A stretch of DNA of 64,000 nt, taken from the NCBI RefSeq assembly GCF_002252045.1, contig NZ_NEFF01000006.1, forward strand, positions 35,052 through 99,051. Reading direction: 5' to 3'. How positions within the stretch are numbered: the first letter of the stretch is position 1; every line of letters starts with the position of its first letter. The stretch comes from Ignatzschineria sp. F8392. Its GTDB lineage: Bacteria > Pseudomonadota > Gammaproteobacteria > Cardiobacteriales > Wohlfahrtiimonadaceae. Positions 38,503 to 48,015 of the stretch are shown here, in pieces. The notes under the pieces are model-generated. The model saw only the letters and a list, made by a program, of their open reading frames with translations, made no database searches and was not told the DNA's origin. Both the position numbers and the translations under genes were made by a program.

Positions 38503-39438
38503 ATGACAAAAATTTATGAAAGTTTAACCGATCTTATCGGCCATACCCCCCTTTTAGCACTCAATCGCTTTTCAAAATCGAAAGGCATTAAAGCGCCACT
38601 CATTGGAAAACTAGAGTATCTCAATCCTGCCGGAAGCGTTAAAGATCGTATCGCTTATGCTATGATCGACACCGCAGAAAAAGCGGGCATCTTGAAACCC
38701 GGATCAGTGATTATTGAACCCACCAGCGGAAATACCGGCATTGGACTCGCTTCTGTTGCCGCAGCTAAAGGGTATCGTATCATCTTAACAATGCCGGAAA
38801 CAATGAGTATTGAGCGTCGCAATCTTCTAAAGGCTTATGGTGCTGAATTGGTGTTAACGGAAGGTGTTAAAGGAATGAAGGGCGCCATTGCCAAAGCAGA
38901 TGAGCTTGCAGAAGAGATTGAGGGCGGTGTAATCTTAGGGCAATTTGTCAACCCAGCAAATCCACAAGTTCACGAAGAGACAACCGGCCCTGAAATTTGG
39001 AACGATACCGATGGCCAAGTCGATATTGTCATTGCCGGTATCGGCACGGGCGGAACAATCACCGGTCTTGGACGCTATCTTAAAAAGCAGAATCCCGCGA
39101 TTCAAGTGATTGCCGTAGAACCAGAATCTTCTCCTGTTCTCTCTAAAGGGGAAGCAGGTCCTCATAAAATCCAAGGTATTGGTGCCGGCTTTATCCCTGA
39201 AACTCTCGATACCGCAATCTATGATGAGGTGATCACAATCTCCGATAGCGGTGCTTTTGAATTAGCAAAAGAGGTCGCCGCGACAGAAGGTCTATTGATC
39301 GGAATTTCAGCAAGTGCCGCTATTAAAGCAGCGGTAGAAGTCGCAAATCGCCCAGAAAATGAGGGTAAAAAGATTGTAGTGATTCTTCCCGATAGCGGTG
39401 AAAAATATCTTTCAACACCGCTCTTTGAAAAGGAATAA
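38503..39438 (+). CDS. cysK: Cysteine synthase A
   Basis: An O-acetylserine sulfhydrylase that makes cysteine from O-acetylserine and sulfide with PLP. The PLP lysine is Lys47 in [16 protein letters not shown] (74-79) binds the substrate carboxylate, and [10 protein letters not shown] binds the cofactor phosphate. Length is 311 residues. The start at 38503 is set by AAGGAG at 38489-38494, since the longer frame uses a TTG at 38482. It is divergent from a CymR-like regulator and ends in a strong terminator. Confidence 0.95.
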   Translation: MTKIYESLTDLIGHTPLLALNRFSKSKGIKAPLIGKLEYLNPAGSVKDRIAYAMIDTAEKAGILKPGSVIIEPTSGNTGIGLASVAAAKGYRIILTMPETMSIERRNLLKAYGAELVLTEGVKGMKGAIAKADELAEEIEGGVILGQFVNPANPQVHEETTGPEIWNDTDGQVDIVIAGIGTGGTITGLGRYLKKQNPAIQVIAVEPESSPVLSKGEAGPHKIQGIGAGFIPETLDTAIYDEVITISDSGAFELAKEVAATEGLLIGISASAAIKAAVEVANRPENEGKKIVVILPDSGEKYLSTPLFEKE

Positions 39439-39496
39439 TCATCCCCATATTAGAATCACGGTATTTTATTCCTCCTTTAAATACCTACTTACTTTC

Positions 39497-39523
39497 GCCT
39501 AGTCAGATGACTAGGCTTTTTTT
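39497..39523 (+). terminator. Intrinsic terminator after cysK
   Basis: GCCTAGTCA and TGACTAGGC form a perfect nine-base stem with a two-base gap followed by seven T. Confidence 0.93.
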
Positions 39524-39584
39524 ATTTCAAAAATTATTTCAGAAATTGTTTCAAAAAAGCAGTTATACAATCAGAAAATCAGCA

Positions 39585-39790
39585 GAGCCGCGGGAACGGA
39601 CGACCGCACTCTTTTCGCCTCTGCATGCCCGAAGAATGGCATTTTCAATGCCGAAAAGTGATATCGATATAGTACCGTAGTACCGACTGTTAATAACAAC
39701 CATTAATAAATGGCTATTACCGGCGATAGGAAATCGCCAATTGCCGGCACGCAATTGATGAAAGTGCGCGATAGTCAGATCCGGCAATCG
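39585..39790 (-). repeat. MITE-like repeat, longest copy (reverse orientation)
   Basis: It contains GAGCCGCGGGAACGGACGAC, CACTCTTTTCGCCTCTGC, ATGCCCGAAGAA, a GGCATTTTCAATGCC hairpin, about 90 extra internal bases, and TTGCCGGCACGCAATT to ATCCGGCAATCG. Confidence 0.78.
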
Positions 39791-39828
39791 TTCAGCCCTG
39801 TTCTTTCAAAAAATAAGATGATCAGCAG

Positions 39829-39858
39829 AGCCGCGAGAGTCGACTATTTCATACTTAT
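39829..39858 (-). repeat. MITE-like repeat end overlapping the kinase stop codon
   Basis: GCAGAGCCGCGAGAGTCGAC followed by TATTTCATACTTATT matches the left end of the reverse-oriented family and reaches into the last codon of the histidine kinase gene. Confidence 0.55.
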
Positions 39859-40889
39859 TGCGGAAAAAGGATAGAGATCTGCAAACCTGATAACTGATCA
39901 TCTCGCGCTGAAAAATGGATCTCCCCATGATGCGCTAAGACGATCTTCTCTACAATATGGAGACCTAAACCAAATCCCCGACGCGATCGATCCGCTCTAT
40001 GAAAACGCGCCTTTAACTCAGCTATCTGCGCAGATGGAATGCCGGCACCCCGATCACGAATCACCAGACGAATGCCACCAGCCTCATGCTTTGCTACAAT
40101 CTCGCTATACGCCCCTTCTGCCGCATAAAAACGAATATTATCGAGAAGATTTTTAAGGAGAAGATAGAGTAGACTCGCATCCCCCCGCATCTTTAACTCA
40201 ACGGGGATATCCACCCGTAAAGGATGGGGAAATTGAGGCTGATACTCCATTAATAAGGGCTCAATCACCTCCTGTAGTAGATCGAACTCCCGAACATTTT
40301 CAAAGTGAAGCTGATAACTTGCACGCGAAAATTGGAGTAATCGTTCAATAGTGACTAAGAGATCATCGATTCGATTGAGCAGTAACTCTCGCTCCGGCAG
40401 AGCCTCCATCAACTCTAAGGTTAAACGCATACCGGCAAGGGGCGTTCGCAACTCATGGGCAACATCTGCCGTAAACGCCTTCTCATACTCAATCCGTTGC
40501 CCAATATTGTGCAATAATTGATTCACCTTCAAGACCATCATCTCCACCTCTTTTGAGGGACTCGGCAATAAGATCGGCGTTAAATTGAGCGAGCTTCGAA
40601 GTGCTAACTCCTCACTCAACCGCTCAAAAGGAATTAAGAGACGCTGCGTAACATAGCGAATCGACAAAAAAGCGCCGATCAAAATCAGAATAATAAAGAG
40701 CGTCAGCGCAATGAGGATCTCTTTTGCTTCATGCCGCATCGCACTCACCTTCTCTGCATCACTCAATACTTGATCTGTTAAGATATCGATCTGCTCACTA
40801 ATCTCATAAGCGATCAAGGCAATAATGATGATGCCTGATATCAGAATAATCCCGGTTAAAGCTAAGAGTAACCGTCGCTGAATACCCAT
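39855..40889 (-). CDS. Sensor histidine kinase, PmrB/BasS or QseC type
   Basis: 344 residues with two membrane helices (about 8-28 and 56-77) around a very short periplasmic segment, a HAMP-like linker, the phosphorylated His145 in HELRTPLAGMRLTLE, and the ATP-binding boxes DRGAGIP and GFGLGLHIVEK. The nearby eptA and matching response regulator indicate a PmrA/PmrB-like system that remodels lipid A. The short periplasmic loop resembles PmrB more than large-sensor kinases. AAGGGA precedes the ATG. The 3' end overlaps the end of a dispersed repeat. Confidence 0.88.
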   Translation of the reverse strand: MGIQRRLLLALTGIILISGIIIIALIAYEISEQIDILTDQVLSDAEKVSAMRHEAKEILIALTLFIILILIGAFLSIRYVTQRLLIPFERLSEELALRSSLNLTPILLPSPSKEVEMMVLKVNQLLHNIGQRIEYEKAFTADVAHELRTPLAGMRLTLELMEALPERELLLNRIDDLLVTIERLLQFSRASYQLHFENVREFDLLQEVIEPLLMEYQPQFPHPLRVDIPVELKMRGDASLLYLLLKNLLDNIRFYAAEGAYSEIVAKHEAGGIRLVIRDRGAGIPSAQIAELKARFHRADRSRRGFGLGLHIVEKIVLAHHGEIHFSARDDQLSGLQISILFPQ

Positions 40890-40900
40890 CGTTTCGTCCC

Positions 40901-41602
40901 TTACTTGCTGACATTCTGATGCTGTTGTGTCTGATCGATCTCATCGATCAACTGATAACCAAAACCACGAACTGTCTCTATACGCTCTTTACCGATCTTC
41001 TGCCGTAATCGATGAATGTAGACCTCTAAGGTATTCGATCCCAATTGATCTTGCCAAGAGTAGAGATCTTGCTGTAAAAACTCTCGAGCAACAACCTGCC
41101 CATATTTGAGTAGAAGACGGGAGAGAATCAGATACTCACGAACGGTAAGTTCGAGCAATTTCCCCTTAAGATGAATCTCTTTCTGGTTCAGGTCAAGCGC
41201 AAAATCAGCAATCTCTAACTGATTATTAGCAACACCACAGTGACGCCGAATAATCGCTCGTAAACGGGCATAGAGCTCGGCAATTGCAAAAGGTTTTAAT
41301 AGATAATCATCCGCACCGGCATCTAACCCCATCACCCGATCATCCACCGTATCTCGCGCCGTAATAATGAGTACCGGCACACTATTTTCCGCCTGCCGAA
41401 GATAGGAGAGAAGTCTTAACCCATCACCATCAGGAAGCCCAAGATCTAATAAAACCGCACTATAGTGACTATTCTCAACCGTTAAAAAAGCGATCGCTTC
41501 CTTCACTGTCTCCGCAGAGTCAACCACATAATCCTCTTGAATAAGCGCTCGCTCTAAGCCTCTTCTTAAAAGAAGATCATCTTCCACGATCAATAATTTC
41601 AT
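40901..41602 (-). CDS. OmpR-family response regulator, PmrA/BasR type
   Basis: The receiver domain has the acidic pair Glu7/Asp8, phosphoacceptor Asp53 in LLDLGLPDGDG and Lys103 in LLKPF. The C-terminal winged helix includes LTVREYLILSRLLLKYGQVV and VYIHRLRQKIG. The start ATG at 41602 overlaps the eptA stop by four bases (ATGA). The operon order eptA-regulator-kinase equals that of pmrCAB/eptA-basRS. A PmrA-type box precedes eptA, suggesting autoregulation of all three genes. Confidence 0.9.
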   Translation of the reverse strand: MKLLIVEDDLLLRRGLERALIQEDYVVDSAETVKEAIAFLTVENSHYSAVLLDLGLPDGDGLRLLSYLRQAENSVPVLIITARDTVDDRVMGLDAGADDYLLKPFAIAELYARLRAIIRRHCGVANNQLEIADFALDLNQKEIHLKGKLLELTVREYLILSRLLLKYGQVVAREFLQQDLYSWQDQLGSNTLEVYIHRLRQKIGKERIETVRGFGYQLIDEIDQTQQHQNVSK

Positions 41603-43317
41603 AATGTTTGACACGCCTTAAATAAATTCATCGATTCATCATAGACCGCACTCTCTACCGAGAGCAAGCCGAGAAGTGAGTGGAAGAGATTATCTTGAGA
41701 TAGTGCCGCCTCCTCAGCCATTTGCAAGAGGCAACTCTCTGATAATTTTCGGTTTTGATAAAAATCGGGATCTGCCCAAAAGATCATCGGCACCTGCTTT
41801 TGCTCTTCAGGGGCAATCGCATAAGGTGCGCCATGCAGATAGAAGCGATTCTCACCCAACGACTCACCATGATCTGAAATATAGAGCATTGCAGTCTCAT
41901 ACTCGCCGGAGAAACGCTTTAAAAGCCCAATCGTCTCTGCTAAAACATAATCGGTATAGAGAATCGTATTATCATAGACATTCGCTAACGCCTCTTGATC
42001 ACAAGTTTCGATCTTATTAGTATCACAACTTGGAGTAAATTGACGAAACGCTTCAGGGTAGCGCTGATAATAGGTAGGGCCATGACTTCCATTCATATGA
42101 AGGACTATCACAAGATTCTCATTTTGTGGATCAATCTTCGCCGCGGCACTCTTTTCAGCAATATAATCCGCCAAGCCTGTTAAGAGATATTGATCATAAT
42201 AGAAACCGGTGATCGACTTTGGCTGATCGAGATACTCCTCTACATATTGCGTCGGCACCCGATCACATACCCCTTTACAACCATTATCATTCTCCCGCCA
42301 TAAAACCTGATAGCCAACACGTTGTAAAATATCGAGTAAATTATCCTCTTTACTCGCGCGCACCTTATCGAAGGTCTCTCGCGTTAAACGGGAGAACATA
42401 CAAGGAACAGAGATCGCCGTCGCCGTCCCACAAGAGGAGACCGATTTAAAACTCACTAAGTTCTGCTCTTGAGCTAAGCGTGGATTCGTCTCCTTTTCAT
42501 AACCATTAAGAGAGAAGTTTTTACTCCGCGCAGTCTCGCCAACAACCAGGATAAAGAGACGCTTCTTCTCTCCGAGCCCATCTTGATTGAGATAAGCATC
42601 TTCTCCGATCTGCTGATAAGGGAGATTATCTGCATAAAGCTTACGAGTATAAGAGAGTCCACTCGAGATATAACTAAAAGGCATTGTAAGCTTCAAAAGC
42701 GGACGGTTATTGCGAAAATAGGAGGCATAATCTTTATAAAAGAGTGTCGCAACGCCCAATAGTAGAAGCAGTGATCCCACAATTAAGAGAAGTCGCTGTA
42801 GTAGCGAAAAGCCTATTTTTGTCTGACGAATGGGGATCTTCATCACGATCAAAAGCGGCAGACCCACGCCGATCAAGAGCCAAAGAAAGAGCTTCAATGT
42901 GATTAAATTCACCACTTCGCCGCTATTAGTCTCAATAATATTGATGAGCATATCTCGATCCATATAGATCTGATAGTAGTAGGAGTAGTAGTTAAAGAGT
43001 GTCGAAAGAAAAAAGAGCAATGCGACAACGGGTAGCCGTAACTTCCCCCATAAAAGTAGAGTAAAGAGAATAATCGAAAGCAACCACAGCGTGATAAAAA
43101 GCGAGATGAAAAAGAGATAACTCCAACCAGAATCAAAGAGAAAGCTCTCACTAACACCGCGCCAAAAGACAATATTTTGCGTTAAAGTAGAGAGCAGTGC
43201 GATCAAGATGATCCCCATAAAGAGAGGGATGCCACGATGATGACTTCGCACAACTCCATCTATTTTGGTAGCTGATCGCTCTTCTGCCTTGATGCCACCA
43301 ATATTCCCGATACTCAT
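41599..43317 (-). CDS. eptA: Phosphoethanolamine-lipid A transferase EptA
   Basis: An inner-membrane enzyme that adds phosphoethanolamine to lipid A, lowering the negative charge of the outer membrane and reducing polymyxin binding. Five N-terminal helices (to about residue 190) are followed by the periplasmic sulfatase-fold domain. The metal ligand Glu261 lies in VVGETARSKNFSL. The nucleophile is Thr300 in SSCGTATAISVPCMFSR, by comparison with Thr285 of MCR-1. YISDHGESLGE supplies the Asp-His pair. Length is 572 residues. AGAGGAG precedes the ATG. It leads the operon with the two-component pair. Confidence 0.94.
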   Translation of the reverse strand: MSIGNIGGIKAEERSATKIDGVVRSHHRGIPLFMGIILIALLSTLTQNIVFWRGVSESFLFDSGWSYLFFISLFITLWLLSIILFTLLLWGKLRLPVVALLFFLSTLFNYYSYYYQIYMDRDMLINIIETNSGEVVNLITLKLFLWLLIGVGLPLLIVMKIPIRQTKIGFSLLQRLLLIVGSLLLLLGVATLFYKDYASYFRNNRPLLKLTMPFSYISSGLSYTRKLYADNLPYQQIGEDAYLNQDGLGEKKRLFILVVGETARSKNFSLNGYEKETNPRLAQEQNLVSFKSVSSCGTATAISVPCMFSRLTRETFDKVRASKEDNLLDILQRVGYQVLWRENDNGCKGVCDRVPTQYVEEYLDQPKSITGFYYDQYLLTGLADYIAEKSAAAKIDPQNENLVIVLHMNGSHGPTYYQRYPEAFRQFTPSCDTNKIETCDQEALANVYDNTILYTDYVLAETIGLLKRFSGEYETAMLYISDHGESLGENRFYLHGAPYAIAPEEQKQVPMIFWADPDFYQNRKLSESCLLQMAEEAALSQDNLFHSLLGLLSVESAVYDESMNLFKACQTL

Positions 43318-43346
43318 AAAAAAACTCCTCTAATAGTGAGGGAATG

Positions 43347-43390
43347 AGTATAGAAATTGAAGCTTAATAAAACATTAAAAAGGAATTAAA
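43347..43390 (-). promoter_or_regulatory. eptA promoter with PmrA-type box
   Basis: On the minus strand TTTAAT-N5-TTTAAT (43390-43374) fits the PmrA half-site YTTAAT repeated with a five-base gap. TATACT (43352-43347) lies 21 bases further downstream as the -10. Confidence 0.65.
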
Positions 43391-43601
43391 CGACAAGTAA
43401 ACGAAAGATAAACAGAGAATACATAAAGAAAAATAGAGGTGGAAAATAGAGATAGAAAAGTGCGTGCAAAAAAATGGGGCGAAAATCAAATGATCTCTGC
43501 CCCCGCAACCATGATTCTAATGATCTAGTCGAGTCTCTCATAAGAACTCTCCTATGACCTCTCTTCCTCTTACGATCTTCTCTGCGATTGCTTACGCTCT
43601 A

Positions 43602-44249
43602 TCACCCCTGATATTGATGAATAATCGCCAAAATACCATTAATCACAAATTGCACACCCATACAGACAAGAAGGAAGCCCATCAATCGCGAGATCGCCTC
43701 AATCCCTTTCTCCCCTAATACGCGCATAATGGTCGATGCACTACGAAGGCCGATCCAGAGAAGCGCTGCAATCAATACCCCTACAATCGGAGGGGCTACC
43801 AAATAGACAAACTCAGAGATATGGCTACTTGTATGGAAGGTAGAGCCAGTGCTGATCACTAAAGCGATGGTGCCAGGTCCTGCCGTTGCCGGCATCGCTA
43901 GTGGCACAAAACTGATGCTACTACTCTTACCTGCTGACTCTACCGTTTCATCACTCTGTTTAGCTGGAGGGAAGAGCATCATAAAGCCGATAAAGGCAAC
44001 AATCATACCGCCGGCAATCTGCAAGCCGGGGATCGAAATTCCAAACACACTCATAATAAAGTGCCCAAGATACCAAGTAGTCAGAAGAATCACTAAAGTA
44101 TAAAAAGCACTCTGAGAAGCGGTCTTCTTCCGCTCTTCAATCGACATTCGACTCGATAACCCAAGGTACATCGCAATAGCGGTGAGGGGATTTGCAAGAG
44201 GAAGTAGCATCATTACCCCAATAGAGACCACTTTGATCAACTCAATCAT
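43602..44249 (-). CDS. MarC/UPF0056-family membrane protein
   Basis: A 215-residue protein with six hydrophobic helices. The opening LLPLANPLTAIAMYLGLS and the segments GISIPGLQIAGGMIVAFIGF and FVPLAMPATAGPGTIALVIS are the MarC-family signatures. The family was once linked to multiple antibiotic resistance but its transport role is not settled. It stands alone between the eptA promoter region and a divergent phosphatase gene. Confidence 0.88.
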   Translation of the reverse strand: MIELIKVVSIGVMMLLPLANPLTAIAMYLGLSSRMSIEERKKTASQSAFYTLVILLTTWYLGHFIMSVFGISIPGLQIAGGMIVAFIGFMMLFPPAKQSDETVESAGKSSSISFVPLAMPATAGPGTIALVISTGSTFHTSSHISEFVYLVAPPIVGVLIAALLWIGLRSASTIMRVLGEKGIEAISRLMGFLLVCMGVQFVINGILAIIHQYQG

Positions 44250-44482
44250 ATAACTCCTTCATACTCTTTAAAAAAATCGATCAGAAAATTTGATCTAACG
44301 CTCTTTAATCTGCCTCAAGGATACCATCTCGCTCCTGAAGAAAAGAAAAAGTTATGCTTAAATAGATGCTTAAATTATTAGCGAAAATAGTTTTTATCAC
44401 AAATTTTCCCGCTGCTGTTAAGAAGTTGTCATCTACTCTCCCTATAATTTGCGCATCCCAAACTTCAAATAAGGAGAAACAA

Positions 44483-45409
44483 ATGAAAACTCACAGCGAG
44501 AGACAAATCCGACGCCATCAATGGTTAACACTCCTGCTACTTCAGACAGCATTAAGTATCCCACTCTCTCTTCAAGCGGCAGAAAATAGCACAACCCCAA
44601 GGGAGGAGATAATGCAGAAACAAGATTCCCATTCAAATGTTCATTCAAGCGCTATCCATTTTCAAAAGGTGGATAATTTTCGTGATGTCGCCGGCAATCT
44701 TCAGCCTTATCAAAATAATCATGGTGAAACACTCCAACAGGGGCGACTCTATCGCACCAATGCCCTTCTTCTCTCCCCGGAAGAAGCAGAAAAATTGGCA
44801 TCGCTCAATATCACCCATATCTACGATCTTCGCACTCCCGGCGAGATTGCCCTCCATCCCGATAGTGAGATTCCCGGCTCAACATGGCACAACATCAATC
44901 TATTAGGTTGGGATGATATCGAACCTGTCCGTGTGGGCTTTACCCAAAAACCAGAGATCACAATTGCCGGCGCTGAAGAGATCTATCTCAACTTTGTGAA
45001 TGATCCAATAACACGCGCACAGATCGGCACGCTCTTAACATCAATTGCCCAAAATGAAGGAAATCAGCTCTTTCACTGCTCTGGTGGCAAGGATCGCACC
45101 GGTTGGGTTTCTGCCCTCTTACAATATATTGCCGGCGTACCACAAGAGACTATTGTTGCGGATTTTCTCGCATCGAATGAGTACTCTCGCGGATCTATCA
45201 CCCAAAGTTTCAATAAGATGGCAAATGAAAAGGGCGTTGCCGCTGCGATCGCCTTCTCCCCTTTCTTGGGCGTTCAAGATGATTGGCTCTTGATGGCTTT
45301 TTCTGAAGCAGAGAACCAATATGGCTCCATCGATAACTATCTTCTCGAAGGCTTAGCCATCACGCCGGAAACACAAACAGCTTTGAGAAATAGACTCTTA
45401 ATGCCATAG
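44483..45409 (+). CDS. Exported tyrosine-protein phosphatase
   Basis: A 308-residue protein with an N-terminal signal peptide (hydrophobic 14-30, likely cleavage after SLQA). The CX5R signature HCSGGKDRTG places the nucleophile at Cys199 and the phosphate-binding Arg at 205, and NFRDVAGN and YDLRTPGE are typical of the tyrosine/serine phosphatase 3 family. The start at 44483 follows AAGGAG by six bases; a longer frame to 44366 is not supported. Secreted members in other bacteria remove phosphate from phosphotyrosine or phosphoinositides. The substrate here is unknown. Confidence 0.88.
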   Translation: MKTHSERQIRRHQWLTLLLLQTALSIPLSLQAAENSTTPREEIMQKQDSHSNVHSSAIHFQKVDNFRDVAGNLQPYQNNHGETLQQGRLYRTNALLLSPEEAEKLASLNITHIYDLRTPGEIALHPDSEIPGSTWHNINLLGWDDIEPVRVGFTQKPEITIAGAEEIYLNFVNDPITRAQIGTLLTSIAQNEGNQLFHCSGGKDRTGWVSALLQYIAGVPQETIVADFLASNEYSRGSITQSFNKMANEKGVAAAIAFSPFLGVQDDWLLMAFSEAENQYGSIDNYLLEGLAITPETQTALRNRLLMP

Positions 45410-45551
45410 TTCAAAGATAAGAAGAGCGCTCAAGTTTCCTCTCAAGATGCGAATTTTTCGCGCTCTACCTCTTTAGGCTAATAGTGCTTCTATTAGCCTC
45501 TTTCTATAATAACGGGGGAATTTTTAACATTTAACTGTGCTAGATATTTTA

Positions 45552-45566
45552 GATCAAGGATTGATC
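45552..45566. promoter_or_regulatory. Palindrome upstream of modA
   Basis: GATCAAGGATTGATC is a 15-base palindrome with six-base arms around GGA. It lies about 40 bases before modA and could be an operator; it is not an FNR site because the half-sites point outward. Confidence 0.35.
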
Positions 45567-45607
45567 CATCATCTATGCACACGACCTATTATAGAAAGGG
45601 AACTAAG

Positions 45608-46423
45608 ATGAATTTATTAAAGAGAGCACTAACCGTTACACTCCTCTCGCTTCTAAGCATTACCGCTTTTGCCGCTGAGTCGATCTTTGTCTACTCTGGC
45701 GCGGGTTTAAAAAAGCCGATGGAGGAGATTGCGACACTCTTTGAAAAGGAGCATGATGCCACGGTTGAATTTAACTTTGCCGGCTCTGGGCAGCTTCTTG
45801 CACAATTAGAGACAACGCGCAAAGGCGATGCATTTATTGTAGGATCTGATGCAACCTATCTTGTGGCCCATAAAAAAGGTTTAGTAGGCGATGCTTACGC
45901 GATTTCACATCACACTCCGGCGATTGTGGTACTTAAAGGAAACCCGAAAGGGATTGAGGTTTTAGAAGATCTCGCGAAGCCAGGGATGAAGATTATTTTA
46001 GGAGATGCAAAAGCCAATGCGATCGGAAAGACCGCGCAAAATATCCTTCAGAAAAATCAGCTCGAGAAGATCAATGAAAATGTCGTCTCAACTGCAAATA
46101 CAATCAATGAGATGGTCATGCAGATGGCACTTGGAAATGCTGATGCCACAATTGCGACCGTTGATGCCGTCTTTATGAATGATAATGTTGAAGTGATCGC
46201 AATCGATCCTGCCAAAAATATCGATCAGATCGTGACCGGCGCGGTAATCACATCGAGCAAACAGCCACAATTAGCAAAAGCTTTTATGGATCTTGCCGCT
46301 TCTAATGAAGGAAAAGCGATCTTTGCTAAATATGGTTTCGCACCGGTAGAAGAGATGCCGGTAGAAGAGATCTCTGTTGAGATTACATCAGAAGCGGATC
46401 AACCCGAATCGACCCAAAACTAA
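45608..46423 (+). CDS. modA: Molybdate/tungstate ABC transporter substrate-binding protein ModA
   Basis: A periplasmic protein of 271 residues with a cleaved signal (to ITAFA at about residue 22) and the ModA fold segments VYSGAGLKKPMEEIA, FAGSGQLLAQLETTRKGDAF and PAIVVLKGN. The serines in the first two segments line the oxyanion site in known members. The start at 45608 follows AAGGGAA; the longer frame to 45575 has no signal logic. An acidic tail rich in Glu and Val-Glu repeats ends the protein. It heads a modABC cluster. Choice between molybdate and tungstate cannot be made from sequence. Confidence 0.88.
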   Translation: MNLLKRALTVTLLSLLSITAFAAESIFVYSGAGLKKPMEEIATLFEKEHDATVEFNFAGSGQLLAQLETTRKGDAFIVGSDATYLVAHKKGLVGDAYAISHHTPAIVVLKGNPKGIEVLEDLAKPGMKIILGDAKANAIGKTAQNILQKNQLEKINENVVSTANTINEMVMQMALGNADATIATVDAVFMNDNVEVIAIDPAKNIDQIVTGAVITSSKQPQLAKAFMDLAASNEGKAIFAKYGFAPVEEMPVEEISVEITSEADQPESTQN

Positions 46424-46506
46424 TCCCCATCACGCTAATCGACCGATCACACTAGAAAGATTGAGATTATGGAAAAAATCATGATGAGATCGATAGGATC
46501 ACCATT

Positions 46507-47280
46507 GTGCGACAGCTAATTTTCTATCTCATCGTCGCACTGATCACCCTCTTTATCGCAGCACCACTCTTTATGCTCGTTAAAGAGGGTTTTATTCAAT
46601 TGCCTACGGCCTTAAAATCGCGCGAAGTGCAATTTGCTATCAAGATGAGTCTGATGACATCGATCACCTCAACTTTGATCTGCCTGCTACTTGCCGGACC
46701 TGTGGCCTATTTTCTCTCCCGCTCCTCACTGCGGCACTTCTTAATGCCGATTCTCTACCTCCCCTTAGCACTGCCCCATATTGTCTCTGGCGTTGCGCTT
46801 TTGCTTTTCTTCGGTTTTATGGGGATCGGAACCTGGCTCGATGAGTGGTTTAATCTCTCCTTTATCTTTACTAAAGAGGGGATTATTTTAGCGCAAGTTT
46901 TTGTTAATCTTCCCTTTGCGATTCGTCTTATTGTTTTAGGTTTAGCAAATTTAAATGAGAAGCAGCTCTTTGTCGCAAGAACCTTAGGTGCATCAAGATG
47001 GCAATGTTTTCGCTATGTCACGCTACCTCTTTTAAAACCGACCCTTCTCTCAGTCATTGTGCTGACCTGGTCGCGGGCATTAGGGGAGTTTGGAGCGGTC
47101 ATGATGGTTGCCGGTTCTACACGCCTTAAGACAGAGATTCTCCCTACCTCTATTATGCTCAATATCTCCACCGGCGATCTCGACCTTGCGCTTGCGATTG
47201 CTCTGATATTGATGATTATCTCGCTCCTCTGCTCTACTATCTTTGAGTATCTTCTAAAATCGAAATATGTTCACCATTAA
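46507..47280 (+). CDS. modB: Molybdate ABC transporter permease ModB
   Basis: A 257-residue membrane permease with five to six helices. The cytoplasmic EAA loop appears as ARTLGASRWQCFRYVTLPLL. The start is a GTG at 46507 with AGGA upstream. Its end overlaps the ATP-binding gene by 14 bases. ModB pairs with ModC in the membrane and receives molybdate from ModA, encoded 83 bases upstream. Confidence 0.9.
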   Translation: MRQLIFYLIVALITLFIAAPLFMLVKEGFIQLPTALKSREVQFAIKMSLMTSITSTLICLLLAGPVAYFLSRSSLRHFLMPILYLPLALPHIVSGVALLLFFGFMGIGTWLDEWFNLSFIFTKEGIILAQVFVNLPFAIRLIVLGLANLNEKQLFVARTLGASRWQCFRYVTLPLLKPTLLSVIVLTWSRALGEFGAVMMVAGSTRLKTEILPTSIMLNISTGDLDLALAIALILMIISLLCSTIFEYLLKSKYVHH

Positions 47281-47965
47281 TCATCTTCATCTCGCGCTCT
47301 TTCAATTTGCGCTTCACGATATCTCCCTGACGCTAAAAAAGGGAGATTACTGTATTCTCCTAGGGCGCTCAGGCTCGGGAAAGACACTCTTATTAGAGTC
47401 GATCGCCGGCCGTTATCCACAAGCAACCGGGGAGATCATCTTCAAGCAACAACGGATCGATCAATTGCCGCCGGAGAAGCGCAATATCGGCTTTGTCTAT
47501 CAACACTATGAACTATTCGCCCATCTCTCAGTGTGGGAGAATATCGCCTTCCCTCTCAAAATGCGGGGCAAATCACCAGAAGAGAGTGCAAAATTGATCG
47601 ATGAGATCTTAACGCTCTTAGGGATCACTTATCTTAAAAATCATGGCGTAGAAACCTTAAGTGGTGGTGAAAAGCAGCGAGTCGCCCTTGCAAGAGCCTT
47701 AATCGCCGAACCCAATATTCTACTGCTCGATGAACCGACTAGCGCACTCGATTATGTAACGCGCCACGAAATGCGCGATGTGCTAAAAATGATCCATCAG
47801 CGATATGCGCCGATCATCCTCCACGTCACCCACGATATTAGCGAAGCCCTCGCACTCGCCACCCATATCGGCATTATGAAAAATGGGGAGCTGAAACATT
47901 ATCTTCCCACTGATCAACTCAATAGGGAGAGTGCTAAACGGGAATTGTTTGAGATTTTGAAGTAG
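47267..47965 (+). CDS. modC: Molybdate ABC transporter ATP-binding protein ModC (short form)
   Basis: Walker A GRSGSGKT (33-40), signature LSGGEKQ (130-136), Walker B LLLDEP (151-156) and the switch histidine in HVTHD are complete. With 232 residues it lacks the C-terminal oxyanion-binding MOP domain found in longer ModC proteins, so direct feedback gating by molybdate is unlikely. The start overlaps modB. The stop is 12 bases before the inverted repeat of a decayed insertion sequence, which may have removed original downstream sequence. Confidence 0.88.
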   Translation: MFTINHLHLALFQFALHDISLTLKKGDYCILLGRSGSGKTLLLESIAGRYPQATGEIIFKQQRIDQLPPEKRNIGFVYQHYELFAHLSVWENIAFPLKMRGKSPEESAKLIDEILTLLGITYLKNHGVETLSGGEKQRVALARALIAEPNILLLDEPTSALDYVTRHEMRDVLKMIHQRYAPIILHVTHDISEALALATHIGIMKNGELKHYLPTDQLNRESAKRELFEILK

Positions 47966-48015
47966 TTGAAAATATCAGCGTAAACCTACCGTTAAGCGCA
48001 CTATTCATAGCTAGA

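Noticed and set aside
45552..45566. FNR site before modA
   Set aside because: The half-sites ATCAA and TTGAT face outward with a three-base gap, opposite to the FNR consensus. It was kept only as an unassigned palindrome.
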